From assembly GCA_021772735.1 (NCBI GenBank), contig JAJFLK010000177.1, positions 1 through 6,713 of the forward strand: a DNA stretch of 6,713 nt. Direction: 5' to 3'. The stretch is from Candidatus Sumerlaeota bacterium. GTDB lineage: Bacteria; Sumerlaeota; Sumerlaeia; MVZB01; JAJFLK01. The notes under the pieces are model-generated. The model saw nothing but the letters and a program-made list of their open reading frames with translations. It was not told where the DNA came from and did not search any database. Within the stretch, counting starts at the first letter, position 1, and the number at the start of each line of letters is the position of its first letter. The position numbers and the translations under genes were made by a program. Shown in pieces: positions 5,396-6,713 of this stretch.

Positions 5396-5914
5396 TTGAA
5401 CAAGATCGTCATCGCGCTAGGATCGAATCAGGGGCGCCGGATATGCATGCTCGATCGGGCGTGTGACCTCCTGGAGCGTCGGGGCGTCCAGGTCTTGAGT
5501 CGTTCCCGGCTCTACTTCACCCGGCCCTGGGGCACGCCGGGGCATCAGCCTGACTACCTGAACGCCGCCATTGCGGTCCGCAGCCCGTTGCGCCCGCTGG
5601 CCCTCCTCTGGCATTGTCAGGAGGTCGAACGCCGGATGGGGCGCGTCAGGCGAGGGCGATGGGGCTCGCGGACGATCGATCTGGATATTATCTTGTGGCT
5701 CGGATGGCGGATCGATCATCCCGATTTGACGATCCCACACCAAAGCTGGAGAGAACGCGATTTCGTCATTCGCCCCCTGCTTGACCTCGCAGCCGCGCCG
5801 CACGCTGGCGGGCGCTCTGGCACATGCCTTTCACTCTTCGACGCACTCGGACGGGCCGATGCCACCGTCCTTCATGTCATGAGCCATGGAAAATGGAGTC
5901 GCTCATCGCGATGA
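5396..5914 (+). CDS. folK: 2-amino-4-hydroxy-6-hydroxymethyldihydropteridine pyrophosphokinase (HPPK)
   Basis: A 172-residue cytosolic enzyme that transfers pyrophosphate from ATP to 6-hydroxymethyl-7,8-dihydropterin, the step before dihydropteroate synthase in folate synthesis. The HPPK pattern is continuous: N-terminal IALGSNQG (6-13), HQPDYLNAAIAV (50-61), the RWGSRTIDLDI block (88-98) with the Mg-binding aspartate pair D95/D97, then IPH (113-115) and RDFVIRPLLDL (121-131). The usual RWGPRT reads RWGSRT here. TTG at 5396 is preferred because it makes the protein begin MNKIVIALGSN, the usual HPPK N-terminus, behind AGGAGG. The ATG at 5351 would add 15 unneeded residues with codons such as AGA, ACA and GGA and no ribosome-binding site. 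The tail after about 135 is not conserved. The stop overlaps the next gene's start (ATGA), implying a shared transcript. No folP, folB or panC neighbour is visible. Confidence 0.92.
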   Translation: MNKIVIALGSNQGRRICMLDRACDLLERRGVQVLSRSRLYFTRPWGTPGHQPDYLNAAIAVRSPLRPLALLWHCQEVERRMGRVRRGRWGSRTIDLDIILWLGWRIDHPDLTIPHQSWRERDFVIRPLLDLAAAPHAGGRSGTCLSLFDALGRADATVLHVMSHGKWSRSSR

Positions 5915-6713
5915 ATCAAATCGAACCCACCTGCCCCGGCCGCCGTCGGCTGATGTTTCCCCGCTCGATTCGGGCCCAGTGGCTTTGCCTGTTGCCCGGC
6001 CTATGCCTGGGCGCGGCTGCCCTGACCGCCTCGCCGGGCTTTGCGGACCCGACGGCGTCATCCGGGCAGGCGTCGTTCGCCCCGAGGGTCATGGTACTTC
6101 TCAAAGACGATTTATCGCTTCGCGCCGAAGCGGATTGGGCGTCGGCGGCGTCGAAACCGGGAATCGACGCGGGCTCGCGAGTCGAAGCGATCGAACGCCG
6201 CCTGGGCCCCGGCATGGAGACAGAACCGGCGCATTGGACGCGAATCCGCACGGACAACGCCGAGGGATGGCTGCCGGACGCATGGCTGGCTCCGCAGCCT
6301 CAGACAATCAGCCCTGAAACCTTGCGACAGATCGGCGCCGAACCCGTTGATCGTTATCATGGGATCGACCCGGATTACATTCCGCCGGACCTGAAGAGCA
6401 TCAGCAGCGGCTACGACGACGACACCGAATACCGCCTGCGCGACGCGGCGGCCCGGGCGTATGAGCGCATGATCGCGGCGGCCCGGGGCGATGGCGTGAG
6501 CCTTTATGTCGTTTCGGCATACCGTAATTACGAAACCCAGCGTCGCATCTACATGCGCAAGCTCAAACGCTCGGGCTGGAATCAAACAACCGTCGCCAAG
6601 CCCGGGCACAGCGAGCATCAGCTCGGAACGACCATCGACATGACCGATGGCGAGCCCGAGTCCCTGCTGCACGCATCGTTCGGCGAAACCCGGGCCGGGC
6701 GCTGGCTTCGCCG
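5911..6713 (+). CDS. Exported SH3-domain D-alanyl-D-alanine carboxypeptidase, VanY/M15B type (runs off the right edge)
   Basis: The frame from ATG 5911 stays open for 267 codons to the window end. It begins with an Arg-rich n-region and a hydrophobic core (WLCLLPGLCLGAAALTA, 24-40), with probable signal-peptidase cleavage after GFA (residue 45). Residues about 56-128 (VMVLLKDDLSLRAEA to GWLPDAWLAP) resemble a bacterial SH3 domain, often used for cell-wall binding. From about 170 comes the M15B/VanY peptidase: SAYRNYETQ (202-210) and PGHSEHQLGTTID (231-243), with zinc ligands H236 and D243. The third ligand and the catalytic Glu should lie beyond the edge. The enzyme should trim the terminal D-Ala from peptidoglycan stem peptides outside the membrane. 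The ATG overlaps the folK stop (ATGA), so translation is probably coupled; GGAG lies 12 nt upstream. M15 is an alternative start that would shorten the n-region. Being chromosomal and fused to SH3, it need not confer vancomycin resistance. Confidence 0.9.
   Translation, partial: MNQIEPTCPGRRRLMFPRSIRAQWLCLLPGLCLGAAALTASPGFADPTASSGQASFAPRVMVLLKDDLSLRAEADWASAASKPGIDAGSRVEAIERRLGPGMETEPAHWTRIRTDNAEGWLPDAWLAPQPQTISPETLRQIGAEPVDRYHGIDPDYIPPDLKSISSGYDDDTEYRLRDAAARAYERMIAAARGDGVSLYVVSAYRNYETQRRIYMRKLKRSGWNQTTVAKPGHSEHQLGTTIDMTDGEPESLLHASFGETRAGRWLR

Noticed and set aside
5170..5412. 81-codon N-terminal extension of the kinase
   Set aside because: Codon use is not coding-like, it overlaps the folK start, and the two-membrane-segment topology is complete without it.
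5911..6713. Vancomycin resistance gene (vanY)
   Set aside because: VanY-type D,D-carboxypeptidases are common chromosomal cell-wall enzymes; no vanHAX or VanRS genes lie alongside and the chain carries an SH3 domain.
1..6713. Defence island, prophage, insertion sequence, CRISPR or tRNA
   Set aside because: No transposase, integrase, nuclease, regular spaced repeats or cloverleaf-like segment was seen; all genes are housekeeping, envelope or signalling types with similar composition.

Overview
This is a 6.7-kb, high-GC, gene-dense bacterial chromosomal segment of ordinary housekeeping and cell-envelope character. It holds six protein-coding genes, two of them cut by the window edges. I see no mobile element, CRISPR array, tRNA, rRNA or phage gene. 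The mix suggests a Gram-negative-type bacterium: a DUF1800 protein, a type IV pilus retraction ATPase, a LolD/MacB-type ABC ATPase, a hybrid histidine kinase, a folate enzyme and an exported D,D-carboxypeptidase. Planctomycetota (where DUF1800 proteins are abundant) would fit, but no gene proves the phylum. The taxonomic guess is inference.

Layout. (1) 1-429, minus: the N-terminal 143 codons of a DUF1800 protein, started by GTG behind a good Shine-Dalgarno; the rest lies beyond the left edge. (2) 430-989: a gene-free 560-bp divergent regulatory region. It contains a perfect 16-bp palindrome, a very good sigma-54 (-24/-12) core at 788-802 pointing at pilT, a weaker sigma-70-like promoter, and a hairpin that encloses the pilT ribosome-binding site. 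(3) 990-2856, plus: pilT and an ABC-transporter ATPase, 7 nt apart and probably one transcript. No permease partner is present. (4) 2872-5169, minus: a membrane-anchored GAF/HisKA/HATPase/receiver hybrid kinase, converging on the ABC gene with only 15 bp between stop codons. (5) 5170-5395: a short divergent control region with an inverted repeat and a weak sigma-28-like match. (6) 5396-6713, plus: folK, whose stop overlaps (ATGA) the start of a secreted SH3-plus-VanY-type carboxypeptidase that runs off the right edge.

How the genes may work together. PilT powers pilus retraction from the cytoplasmic side. The ABC ATPase probably drives a lipoprotein-release or efflux-type permease encoded elsewhere. 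The kinase has no DNA-binding output, so it must signal through a separate HPt or regulator. FolK makes a folate precursor and is translationally tied to a cell-wall peptidase with no obvious pathway link. The most interesting signal is regulatory: the candidate sigma-54 promoter, with a palindrome about 160 bp upstream, driving pilT rather than a pilin gene. I found no clearly new biological system.
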